Below, in pieces: positions 53,279 to 63,948 of a stretch of 64,000 nucleotides of DNA. Origin of the DNA: Pratylenchus scribneri (Eukaryota; Nematoda; Chromadorea; Rhabditida; Pratylenchidae); the NCBI GenBank assembly GCA_030063045.1, contig JAQSEB010000085.1, positions 496,001 through 560,000 of the forward strand. The letters run 5' to 3'. Position 1 is the first letter of the stretch. Each line of letters opens with the position of its first letter. Made by a program: the position numbers and the translations under genes. The notes under the pieces are model-generated. The model made no database searches and was not told the origin of the DNA. It saw nothing but the letters and a program-made list of their open reading frames with translations.

Positions 53279-56200
53279 ATGGCAGACCCGCTTTCACTTC
53301 TTCAAGAATTTGCGATGGGAAGGCGTGAACTTCGAGAGTTGCAATATGTAATTTTTACTTAATAAAATGAAACATAAAAATAATTTTTAAGAACGGGAAG
53401 CTTTACTATGTGTTCGGCGACGTTGCCTACCAACATGATGCGCGAACAAATTTGGGCGTTTACAACAAGCAGGATGAATATTACACAATTGAATCAATTT
53501 TGCTGTTCTGGCGAATGCGCGAACTTCAACACACTGCCTATGTGCGTGATGTGTCCGGACGAGGGATTACTTCAATTACACGTGTTCAGCGGTATTAATT
53601 TTACACTTTTAATTCAATGTAAATTCATTCAATTTACAGCCGAGATCTACTGGATTTCCTGAATGGCGGCCCATTGCCCAAAGAAGCCAACATGCTTGCA
53701 CCGGTCCCACCACCAATTCCAACAGCGCAATTGAAACCGGACAAAGACCAGGCGGAACTGGATCAACAACAAACATCATCGCAATATGAACCGGAGAGGA
53801 AGAAGCCAAAGCTGGAGCAGCCGGACAAAAAGGGGTATGAGCAATTTTTTGCTCCTCTATCTCGATTGGGTAATTCACACCCAATTCATGTATAGACAGA
53901 GGATCGACAAAATCCTCGACAAGTCAATTGGTGACAATGCGAATGCATCGGCGACCGAGGTGCGTGGTCTCAGCAGTTCATTGCCCGCGGAAAAAGTGGC
54001 CCAACTGCGAAGCCGGGTGAAAAACAATTTGAAGAATAAGCCGTTGGATGATGAAAGGTTTGAAATATTTTTGGTAATTTTAATCTTAATTTTACACATA
54101 TTTTCAGTTTCGTTTCAATTGCCGAAATGGCCCCAGTGCCAAATGCAAGCAGCGATTCCATTGGCCGTTTCATTGCGGAGAAGGAACGAATTCGAAAGGA
54201 CCGGACCACCTGTTTGGAATCCCATTCCCGTGATTTTTCCACAATTATGGCAATGGTCAAGGATGTCCATGTTTGCTTAAATTTTATTAAAATTAGTAAA
54301 AATTATTTATTTGATAGCTTCGCGAAAATCAACCAAAATCCATTGCACAAAACCAAACTGGCGCGATGGCCGGTGGAATGACTTCCTCGATGCCCGGCAG
54401 CGTCAGCCAAGCACAGCAACAAATGAAAGGCGGCCAAAAGTCGATGATGCCAGTCCCCGGTGGTTACAGCCGATATGATCAGGAAATATTCCAAAAGGAA
54501 GCGGTGGCCGATTTTGAAATCGAAACTGATCTCACTTTTCATGGTACCGGTTTATTTTGAAATTTGAATTTAAAACCCAAAACCATATTTCTTCTATTAG
54601 AAGCCCCCATGGCCGTCGCTAGGGGGAAGCTGTTCGCCCCCGCCAGCCGGCCGAAGGCCGGCTGAAGAGGGGCTGCGATAAACAAATTCGAAAAAATTTG
54701 CTATTGAAAAGACATTTTAAATTAAAATTTTTCGCTGCGCGGCCATTTTAGGCTAAAATTTTTCCCTGTGGGGCAATTTTTTAAGTAAAATTTTAAATTA
54801 AGAGGTAATTTTCGGGAAAATTTTCGCCTGCGGCGCTTTTTTTTCCTTATATATATATTGGCTGATTGTCAAAAATAAAACTGAACAACTCAAGAAAAAA
54901 TTTTTCGCGCCACTGGCGCGAAAAAAATTTTTTTTGGACATTTTTATTGGTCAGACCCCCCCCCCCCCCCGTCAGAAATTCCTAGCGACGGCCATGGAAG
55001 CCCCCCCCCCCCCCCCCCCTCTAATAGTATCCCACCCCACCCATGAGATTAAGAGACACTGAAAAATAAGACTATCATTTGAAAAATTTAAATAAAACGT
55101 AATTAAATTTTAGGTAAAATTAAACCGAAATAAGCTTTTTTTGTTTCTAAATAGCCTCCGTAGTCTCGGAGAATCTGATAAATAAAAAAAGTCCACCTTC
55201 TAATAGAAGCCTAATTTCTAATAAAAGCTTCCTTTGGAGCTGAAGAGTCTGAAATTTGAGTAATAGTATCCCATACGTCACTAATAGAAGAAATACAAAG
55301 AATAAATAGAAGTTAAAAATGGAAAAATTTTTAGGCAATAATGCATTGAATCAACAACAAATGAACCGGGCGGCTGCATCCACTCGTTCCACGGCGCCGT
55401 TCACTCCCAACGGTGTTCATGCAAGGACACCCGATCCAAGGCAATCATCGCTTGTACCCGCTGCTGCTCCCGGCGGTGGACAAAGACAACAAAAACGTGT
55501 ATCGCGCACTCCAATCATCATCATTCCGGCCACCGGGACGGCACTGATCACCATGTACAATGCACAGGACATTCTTCAGGTTTTTTAATCTTTTAACCCA
55601 AATATTCTTACATTTTTGACCTTAAAATTTGGGGTAGATTTTTTATTTTTTACCCTAAAATTTGGGGTAGATTTTTCATTTTTGACCTTAAGATTTGAGT
55701 AGATTTTCATTTTTGAATTTAATAGATTTTTCAGACCCTAAAATTGGGGGCGGATTTTTCATTTATATTTTATTTTGAATTTTTGTAAATGAATAAATTA
55801 AAAAAGAGATATTTAATTAAACATAATAAAAATATTAAAACTATCGAATTAATTTATTTAATTTTTAAGGATTTGCGTTTTGTCAGCTCCGATGAGAAAA
55901 AGCGCACATATAGGCGTGAGAATGAATTGCTACTTCAAATTCCGAAGAATGGCTCCACGGTGCCCTATCGAATTGTGGACAATCCAACCAAGCTGAAGGA
56001 TGAGGAATGGGACAGGGTTGTGGCCGTTTTTGTGCAGGTAAATTCCAAAATTTTGGAATGAATTTTAGTACATATTTAATTTTGAAGGGACCCGCATGGC
56101 AATTCAAAGGTTGGAAATGGAATGGTAATCCGGTGGAGGTGTTCGCCAATGTGGCCGCATTCCATTTGAAATTTGAGGAGCAAAAATTGGATTCAAATGT

Positions 56201-56378
56201 TGCCAAGTGGAGGTGAAAAACTTTTTTAATTATTTAATTTAAAATAATGTTCAGCGTGAACGTTCTGTCCCTGTCTCGAACGAAACGCCATTTGGACCGA
56301 GCAATTCTGCAGAAATTTTGGGAAATTTTGGATCGTCACATTGCCAAAAGCGGCAAACGAGAATGGCTGAGATATTAA
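53279..56378 (+). CDS. cdc73: CDC73/parafibromin, PAF1 complex subunit
   Basis: About ten exons from [20 protein letters not shown] to KREWLRY, stop at 56376-56378. The N-terminal domain is typical: [62 protein letters not shown] central polar region includes [13 protein letters not shown] and [16 protein letters not shown], and the C-terminal Ras-like domain includes [60 protein letters not shown] and [17 protein letters not shown]. It acts in the PAF1 complex with RNA polymerase II during elongation and histone modification. The intron at 54.55-55.33 kb holds a nested GC-rich MITE and C-homopolymers; in-frame flow resumes at [10 protein letters not shown]. Confidence 0.97.
54575..55290. repeat. 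MITE family D copy interrupted by a GC-rich element (CDC73 intron)
   Basis: Left piece ATTTCTTCTATTAGAAGCCC; right pieces CCCCTCTAATAGTATCCCAC, CTTCTAATAGAAGCCTAATT and CTAATAGAAGAAATAC. The family D words on both sides of 54608-54996 show that the GC-rich element landed inside an older copy. Confidence 0.6.
54608..54996. mobile_element. GC-rich MITE with 16-bp perfect TIRs and 8-bp TSD
   Basis: Ends CATGGCCGTCGCTAGG and CCTAGCGACGGCCATG are perfect inverted repeats. GAAGCCCC is duplicated at 54600-54607 and 54997-55004. The 389-bp interior has no ORF but two strong hairpins: AGCCGGCCGAAGGCCGGCT and TTTTTCGCGCCACTGGCGCG followed by AAAAA. A run of about 16 C lies inside the right end. TSD length suits hAT- or Merlin-type mobilisation; no transposase is encoded. 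Confidence 0.88.
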
Positions 56379-56851
56379 TTCGTTCAATTTTCGATAAAGA
56401 AAGAAGTTTGATCCGGCTGAAATCCAATTTCAATCAATAAATACTGGAAAATTCAATCAAATTTGATTGTGTTGTTTTTGTCAAATTTTCAATTATTTTC
56501 ATCGTCCAAGACTCATTCATTTATTATAAACAAAACTCCGCATGGTTATCAATTTTTTTAAATTGTACACACATTTTTATTTTCTGCCTAGTTTGTTTGT
56601 TTTTTCCCTTCTCTTAACATTTTTTTGTCAATTTTTTATTCGATATTTTCCATAATAAATTGTAAAAACATTAAAATGTGTAACGGATATTGGTAATGGT
56701 CAATTTAAATTATTATTAAATGATTTGATTTAAAAGGGAGAAGAGGAAATAAAAAAATTTGCGGACGATTTTGACTGAAGAAAGCAAATAAAATTTTGGA
56801 CTATAATTTGCAAGTTTTCCAGAATGTTTTAATTCCCTGTTTGTGTTTTCG
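56379..56851. other. CDC73 3' flank
   Basis: AT-rich with AATAAA near 56437. No gene seen. Confidence 0.5.
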
Positions 56852-57188
56852 CTTAGAATAATTCCGCCTGTTTGTGTTTTCGCTTAGAATAATTCCGCCT
56901 GTTTGTGTTTTCGCTTAGAATAATTCCGCCTGTTTGCGTTTTCGCTTAGAATAATTCCGCCTGTTTTGTGTTTTCGCTTAGAATAATTCCGCCTGTTTTG
57001 TGTTTTCGCTTAGAACAATTCCGCCTGTTTGTGTTTTCGCTTAGAATAATTCCGCCTATTTGTGTTTTCGCCTAGAATAATTCCGCCTTTTTGTGTTTTC
57101 GCTTAGAATAATTCCGCCTATTTTGTGTATTCGCCTAGAATAATTCCGCCTGTTTGTGTTTTCGCCTAGAATAATTCCGCCTGTTTTC
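56852..57188 (-). repeat. 32-bp minisatellite array, locus 5 (inverted)
   Basis: About 11 copies reading TTTTCGCTTAGAATAATTCC and GCCTGTTTGTG on the plus strand, the reverse complement of loci 1-4. Most units are the 31-bp TGTTTGTG variant. Confidence 0.97.
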
Positions 57189-57424
57189 GAGATAAAGAAA
57201 TTAAAAAGGAATTATTTATCGAATTTACACCCTCGATTAGCATGAAATAACTACTATGATGATCAGGCATCAGGTCAAATTTAAAATAATGAAATTTGAC
57301 TATTCCATTAAACTATAAAACTTCTTTAAAGCCAAAAAATAAACATAATTTTTTCATTATATTTTGATGAGCCTAAGTCCGCAAATTTCCATCACCAAAT
57401 TAGGGGATATTGTGATTTGGGTAT

Positions 57425-58219
57425 AATTCTAGTTTATGGTAATAGCTCGGATTCGGTCGAGTGATAGCTCATTCGAAAGAGCTCGTCGAGTTGAGTAAGA
57501 ATATGCAAAAATTTCCCGGGGGCAACCACTTTTGGCCAAGTTAAAGCCATTAAAAAAGAATTTTCCCATAAAAGTGAAGGGCCCCCCTATGGGTCGAATA
57601 TTTTAAAAATTTATTTTCGGCCATGTTTTACCTCATTCGACGCGTCTCGACGAGAGGAGCTCGAATCTATCATTGATTTCGCCTAAAACTCAAAAGTAAA
57701 AAAGTTGTGACCATTTTTGTCTCGCTGGAATGTGTTGGAACTGCGGAGGAATGTAAGAGTGGACTCCGGAGTGTGCGTAGCCGGAGCGCGGGAACTGGAC
57801 GAGCTTGTGGCGAGCGAAGCGAGCCACAAGCTCGTCTGGTCGCGCGGAGGCGGAGCACACGGAGGAGTCCACTCTGAAATGCCCACCGCAGCAGTTCCAA
57901 TCCGTATTTCCTTTGCGCAACTTTTCTTTTATTTCTTTGGTTTATAACTTTTTTGTTTTTGAGTTTAGGACCAAATCAATAGCATATTCGTGCTCAGCTC
58001 GTCGAGACGCGTCGATTGAGGTATAATATGTTCAAATAAAGATTTAGAACTTTTCCACCCATAGGGGGGACCCTTCACTTTTGCGATTTTCTAATGGCTA
58101 TAACTTGGCCATAAGTGGTTGCCCCCAGGAAATTTTTGCATATTCGTACTCAGCTCGTCGAGCTCTGTCGAATGAGCCATCGTTTGACAGAATCCGAGCT
58201 ATTACCATAAACTAGAATT
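57425..58219. mobile_element. Fold-back element 2, long inverted arms
   Basis: Left end AATTCTAGTTTATGGTAATA with GCTCGGATTCGGTCGAGTG, GCAAAAATTTCCCGGGGGCA and CCACTTTTGGCCAAGTTA; the right arm is the imperfect reverse complement (AACTTGGCCATAAGTGGTTG, CCCCCAGGAAATTTTTGCAT, ...TATTACCATAAACTAGAATT). The arms run over 300 nt to a GC-rich centre that is itself a palindrome (GACGAGCTTGTGGCGAGCGA / AGCGAGCCACAAGCTCGTC), so nearly all 795 bp could fold. Open frames across the centre on both strands are a by-product of the palindrome. Confidence 0.88.
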
Positions 58220-58280
58220 TTTCCGTGATTTGAAAAAAAAGGATTTAAAAATCTCCATTTATTCATTCATTAATTCCATT

Positions 58281-61253
58281 TCATTCGACCGTATCCGCCG
58301 CCATTGTATTTGCCCGTGGGCACATCGTTGCTATCTGATGCTGTTGACGAATGCCACTCACCTTCCGAATTTCCCTTGGACTTCGTCCACCATAGCGTGG
58401 AGAAATACGGCCACTCACGTTCAATGGGATTGGGGCACTTTCGACTCCGGTTGCTCGATCATAGCCTTGTCGCATTTGAACAATCAAGAAGTGGATCTGA
58501 TAATGAATTGATATATAAATGGAGTAAAAATTTCGTGAAAGACTGGAGACTTATTATTACCTAACTTAAAAAGTATATTCTTAAAAAACTAATTCTCTAT
58601 GGCCAAGGCATAAAATAAAAGATTCTAATGGTTTTATTTTTATGAGGAAATTTGACCGTATGCCAAAAATATTCTAATTTATTCGAAAGAAATATAAATG
58701 CTTACCATTATTTTCCATAAATCGTGGCCTTCTGCATTCTGGAACACCTCCTTTGGTGGATTGTCCTCGAAGCAACGCATGAACAAAGCCCAATGATGGC
58801 TTAAAAGGAGAGAAATTGGAGTGGGAATTTTGGAGAATATTTTGGAATGGAGTGTGGGTAGAAATTTTCGGCCTCAAAAATACGTATTATCCTTTTACAT
58901 AAAATCATCCCTAAATACTGTAGAAAAAAAGTTGATTCGGGTTCCACAAATTCGATTAAACATAATTTTTGCTACTCATACTCACCCTTCGATAGGCCAA
59001 GGCAATCGGGCATGTTGAGCACCCAGGCACTGTACAATATAGTTCAATGGGAAATTATTAAATAATTTATTTTTGGTGAGGGAACTGGCTGAAATTTATG
59101 TTCCTCACAGCTTAATTCTCGAAAAAAATAAAGGTAATTATTTTCTTGGCTTGGAAAATAAAATTTTTTTTGACAATTTTTGCGTGGAATTTGCCTCTAA
59201 AAAAAGACACAAATTTCGAAAGATTCGAATGAATTTAAAAAGAGACCTGAAGGGCTAGGCAAACCTGTGAAAAAATTTTAGGTAATTATTGAAAATTTTA
59301 GTTTTAAACTTTTTGTGCTTCCTCTTGGATATTGATGAGGATAAAATCGAGTACAATGGCAAAATTGGCCGACATTCGAAGGAAAGTTGCGCTGAGAGAA
59401 AATCGGATGGATTAATTATACAACAAATTTTGGTTGAAAATCAAAAAATGAAAAGGATCTAGCAGAATCCAATCTATCAACGGATTCGGTAGAGGAAGAT
59501 TCAGAACCGACGATTCTTTATGATTCTTGGATGCTGTCCATTCCTTTTGTCATAACTCAGAGAGGATTAACCAAACCTTGGAGGTCACCATTTAAAGCCC
59601 AAAGTATTCTTTACGATATTGCCATTTTAAATTTTATAAATAATTTTAGAAAAGTTACATGTATCTGAGTGTAATAAATCTGAATTTTTTGAAGTGAAAG
59701 CCATTATTTTAAAAATGCTTTTATTTTTCATAAAATTAAAAAGCCACTTTTTAGAGGACATTTAGAGCTTTCAAATGGCATAATGTCTTCCAGAATTGGT
59801 TTCTTTCTTGTTGTGATGTGGCCAAAAGTATGGCATCTATTTCATATTTGAGTAGAATTTTCTCCATCAGTTTTGTGCCTTAAGTAAGGCACATCTATTC
59901 CTTCCAATTACAGTATTCATTTACCATTAAAAAAGAGCCTACCTTGAGGCGATATCCCTGTCGCTGATTCCCAACTTAAAAAAATTAACATTTTTTACAA
60001 AATGAGCAAATATTTGATGAAAATGAACCAAGTCAAAGAATTGATACATTTGGGCATTGGAACGCAACAAATGGGACATAATATTTTTGGAACAATCCAC
60101 AATTTCCGATTCCGACGATCGTTCCCACATTTTTTGAAGGATACCAATTTGATGTGAGGTGAGGCCGATCACGTTCAAATCTGTGGAGAGAGAGAGAGAG
60201 TGATGATGTTGATTTTTTAAAATTGGACAAATTTTTATATTTTTTTACTTCCAAAATTGTTCTTTAATTAAATTTAAGGAGTGTTTTACCCTAGAAATAA
60301 TTCCGCCTGTTTTGTGTTTTCGCTTAGAATAATTCCGCCTGTTTTGTGTTTTCGCTTAGAATAATTCCGCCTCTTTTGTGTTTTCGCTTAGAATAATTCG
60401 GCCTGTTTATGTTTTCGCTTAGAATAATTCCGCCTGTTTGTGTTTTCGCTTAGAATAATTCCGCCTGTTTTGTGTTTTCGCTTAGAATAATTCCGCCTGT
60501 TTTGTGTTTTCGCTTAGAATAATTCCGCCTGTTTGTGTTTTCGCTTAGAATAATTCCGCCTGTTTTGTGTTTTCGCTTAGAATAATTCCGCCTGTTTTGT
60601 GTTTTCCCTTAGAATAATTCCGCCTGTTTGTGTTTTCGCTTAGAATAATTCCGCCTGTTTTGTGTTTTAGCTTAGAATAATTCCGCCTGTTTGTGTTTTC
60701 GCTTAGAATAATTCCGCCTGCTTTGTGTTTTCGCTTAGAATAATTCCGCCTGTTTTGTATTTTCGCTTAGAATAATTCCGCCTGTTTTGTATTTTCGCTT
60801 AGAATAATTCCGCTTGTTTGTTTTTCATCTAACTTATTGTAGAATTTGGATTTAGACCATTGGATCAAACAAAAAGGAAAGATTGAAAACATATCACTCC
60901 AATTTACAATTTTTCATCCAAATTATTCACCAAATATACTAACTTCTTTTACGAAAGATAATCTTCACTAAGCCAAAAAACTGACCACGTCTTTCATCGG
61001 AACTCAAATCCAAATCCATGCTCATTTGGCCACTCTGCTTCCGAAATGGTTTTGGCATCAATTGTTGTTGTAGTGAATTTTGACCGCCAATTAGGCTGAG
61101 CAAATTTTGCTGTGCCGCATGTGGATTCTGAAGTTGAAGACCAATCAACTGGGCGGCCGCCTTCTCCGGATTCCACAACTCTTTCTCCTTCGCCTTTTTT
61201 GCCGATGAGCCACCACTGCTTCGAGGACCGTAGCGAGCCGATTTACTGAACAT
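58281..61253 (-). CDS. Globin with N-terminal extension
   Basis: Six exons (60986-61253, 59943-60180, 59310-59391, 58986-59029, 58706-58799, 58281-58496) join in phase to 313 aa. The first ~100 residues are a basic then Gln-rich extension (MFSKSARYGPRSSGGSSAKK, QQNLLSLIGGQNSLQQQLM). The globin fold follows: IGLTSHQIGILQKMWERSSE (A helix), a B-C region with MSHLLRSNAQMYQFFDL, an E helix FLRMSANFAIVLDFILINI, CLGAQHARL with the proximal His at F8, then HHWALFMRCFEDNPPKEVF and a final helix IHFLIVQMRQGYDR. The usual His at E7 appears to be replaced by Met. The last exon continues about 45 residues past the globin fold; its exact end depends on whether GTGAGT sites inside it are used. The first intron holds a minisatellite. 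Confidence 0.85.
59543..59829. repeat. Palindromic MITE family A, copy 8 (globin intron)
   Basis: Left arm TTTTGTCATAACTCAGAGAG and GATTAACCAAACCTTGGAGG; interior ACATGTATCTGAGTGTAATA; right arm TCCAGAATTGGTTTCTTTCT and TTGTTGTGATGTGGCCAAAA. It is more diverged than the others. Confidence 0.75.
60292..60818 (-). repeat. 32-bp minisatellite array, locus 6 (inverted, globin intron)
   Basis: About 17 copies in the same inverted orientation as locus 5, with GTATTTTC, GTTTTAGC and GTTTTCCC point variants. It lies between globin exons 1 and 2. Confidence 0.97.
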
Positions 61254-61590
61254 TTTTTATGCAAATTGGCCAATTTTTTAAATATCATATAGCCTATTCG
61301 CAAATAATCCTCTCCAGGGTTTCTAATAGTCTGGCAACAATTTTAATTTGATTTAGTCTAATCTCACATGTTATCAATCTACAATGTAAAATCCCAATAT
61401 CCAAAATCCCAACACAACCAAAACCCAATAGAGAATAATTTGTACTAATAAAAAGTTTAGGATAAGGTAAACTTTAATTTTTCTCCCTTGAGATTTTGGA
61501 TGCATTTCATGGGCATCCAAAGAAAGCAAATTCTAATACCTAAAAGATTCAAAGGAATTCCACTATTGGGAATAAATCTTATTCAGAGGT

Positions 61591-61888
61591 TTAAACACCC
61601 AATAATGCTGAAATGGGGTAAATTGAACGGTCCAAAACCCTTATAATCCCATCAAACGTCCACCTATGCTCAATTGCCCGAATCTCATGCGCTGCTTTCG
61701 GATCCAAACTTCTGCTTCTATTCTGTCTTCGCTTCTCCATTTGTTGACGTTGTTGCTCACTTTCCATCATCATTGAGCGCATATTCCGTTTTCCGCCGGA
61801 ATTTTGTTGACTTTTTGTGTTGACCATGGGCGATGGCAACATTTTTTGTTGCCTTTGATGTTCCGCATGAACCACCGACTCTTCCGCC
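61591..61888 (-). CDS. Terminal exon of an unidentified gene
   Basis: Minus-strand exon opening behind an ATTCATAG acceptor with AEESVVHAEHQRQQKMLPSP, then Ser/Gln/Arg-rich sequence (MESEQQRQQMEKRRQNRSRS), LDPKAAHEIRAIEHRWTFDG and a stop after SIYPISALLGV. The acceptor means more exons lie upstream (62-63 kb). A GTGTTTAAAC site just before the stop could instead splice toward the globin gene 340 bp away, making this a globin leader exon. No family recognised. Confidence 0.45.
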
Positions 61889-63591
61889 TATGAATTACAA
61901 TGATTTAGTGGGAAAATGGAATGAAATAAAGAAGAATTTTTGATGATGGATATCAAAGCCAAAAGTACCTGAGGCTTTTCTTATTGATCATCCTACTGTA
62001 CCCCAACTTTTTCCTAATCGCCCCGTCACCCTATCAATCAAATATTGCCCCAATCTGCCTTTTTTAAAACTAACATTTTCCCCCATAAAATATTCACTTT
62101 TCCCATCACATTTTACGACTTTCTGTTATCATATTTTTCCGCAAAACACAGATAAATATATTTACTAAAGTCAAGTCCAACTACTAATTCCAATTCCTTT
62201 CATTGGGTCACTGAGAGTTTAGGACCCCGTAGATCCACTCTGGTCCCGAAAAACATTATTCCAGTTCCAGGGAATAAGGACTATCAATGGCATTTTCCAA
62301 TTCGTCATTAGCTAATTATCCCAACAAATCCGGTATTTACAGGAGGATTTATTAATTTAACAGCAGAGGGAAATGAAGAGGAAATTTAAAAAGACATTTG
62401 GCCTAACTCTAACAAATCTGGCATTTAATTTACATTCATAAATTCAAAAATTTCACAGTTCAAAATAATTTTTAAACTAAACCAATTGGCCATGTAATTG
62501 TTGGCCATTTCCGGTTCCATGAAATTGATGTGGATGATGATGGCCTTGGGTTTGGCCCATTGTCCACAGATGAAAAATTCACAGCAAAATGAATGGGAAA
62601 ATGGTGAATGGCACACAAAATGTTGTGCAGCTTTTGGGATGCTCACAAAAGGTGCCTTTTTGGAGGGACTCTACCGGGATGGAAAGGGGGCAATGACCGG
62701 AAAATAATTTGTGTGCCATTGCCGTCCCCATCCCCATCTCTTTTCTCCTGGCCAAAACGACGATGGAGACGCCCCCGCGGAAATGTCGGCAGCAATCGGC
62801 ATCAGCAGCAGCGACGATGGCGGTGGCACTCGGCTGATGGCAATGTTCACCGGGCCATTCCGAAGCATTTAGCGCAAATGAGCGGGAATAAAATGTGGGG
62901 CTGCCTCTTCTCTGGGTCCTTTTCCGCCGCTTTTTGTTTTTGGGACCGGTGAAAAGCAAAGGAAAAGGCAAGAATGAATTAAGGTAAAAGTGGCAAATTG
63001 GTGAAGTGGAGCGAGGGTCAAGATTTGCGTGTGCAACAAAAATATTTTCTCTTTTAATGGAATGCCACCTAGGCCGCCGGCCCATTAATGGGCAAAAAAA
63101 GGGAAATGGAAATTTTTTAGAACAAATTTTTTCGCCTAATAAATTTGGTAATTTTAAAATTTTTCAAAAAATTTTCGCAAATTTTTGAATTCCGCAAATT
63201 TTTTGAAAATTTTAAAATTTTTTCATATAAAATTTTCTCAAATTTTTTGAAAATTTTTCATATCAAATTTTCGCAATTTTTTTTTTAAAAATTTTAAAAT
63301 TTCTCATATAATTTTTTTGCCATAAAATATTTTAAAATTTTTTATATCAAATGTCACAATTTTTTTAAAAAAATTTTTAAATTTTTCATATCACTTTTGC
63401 CATCAAATATTTTAGGAAAATTTTAATAAATTAATAGGCAGGAATATGGCCATATTCTAAGCATCTGGCCAATCTTTAAAAATGGCATGAAACCATTAGG
63501 TAATTAATGATATAAATTGGACAAAATTTATGTACAAAAATTCGAATAAAATTAGTTTAATCTCATTTTAATCCATTCAAATTCAAATTCA
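61889..63591. other. Region with unresolved coding potential
   Basis: A GC-richer block at 62500-62960 has overlapping open frames on both strands; the longest, 168 codons on the minus strand (62579-63085), is Ser/Pro/Arg-rich with no recognised domain. 63100-63430 is A/T homopolymer-rich (AAATTTTTT words). It may hold upstream exons of the 61.6-kb gene, but none can be fixed. Confidence 0.4.
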
Positions 63592-63789
63592 TCAAATTTG
63601 TTGCCTTTCCACGCACATATTGTAACCGCAACCAGTATCGCAACAAAGTGCGGATCGGGCACAATCTTGGGAATGATGGCACCAATTTACTGGCTTATTC
63701 TTCAGACAGGTCACGCCCAACTGCGCTGGTGTAGGGCATTCGCCTTCACTTGGAGCACAACATGGATCGCCGGTGATTTGGACACAAAG
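63592..63789 (-). CDS. WAP-type cysteine-rich protein, last exon
   Basis: Minus-strand exon behind a CACAACACAG acceptor: LCVQITGDPCCAPSEGECPT, then PAQLGVTCLKNKPVNWCHHS, QDCARSALCCDTGCGYNMC, and a stop after VERQQI. The C-P...C...NWC..D.DC...LCC.TGCGYNMC spacing is that of nematode WAP/four-disulfide-core domains, which are secreted protease inhibitors or cuticle and matrix proteins. The start and signal peptide are in upstream exons, probably beyond the window end. Confidence 0.75.
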   Translation of the reverse strand, partial: LCVQITGDPCCAPSEGECPTPAQLGVTCLKNKPVNWCHHSQDCARSALCCDTGCGYNMCVERQQI

Positions 63790-63948
63790 CTGTGTTGTGT
63801 AGCAAATTTAAAAGAGGCATAAAAATTGAGAAAATTGTGGTAAAAATGCTATTTATATTAATTATTTTTTGGCTGATTTTGAACTTGATTAATAAGGCGA
63901 AGGGAAGAGGAGGAGGGGGCGAAATAGGATCTTTCAGAATCTGACTGT

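Noticed and set aside
57670..58026. Open frames on both strands at the centre of fold-back element 2
   Set aside because: The frames are mirrored by the palindrome itself; products have no domain and the region is a repeat.
62579..63085. 168-codon minus-strand frame upstream of the 61.6-kb exon
   Set aside because: Overlapped by a long frame on the other strand and lacking any domain; not called as a gene, only noted in the region entry.
63848..63920. Plus-strand signal-peptide-like start (MLFILIIFWLILNLINKAKG)
   Set aside because: It arises from a T-rich run, has no following open frame of any length, and lies antisense to the probable WAP gene intron.
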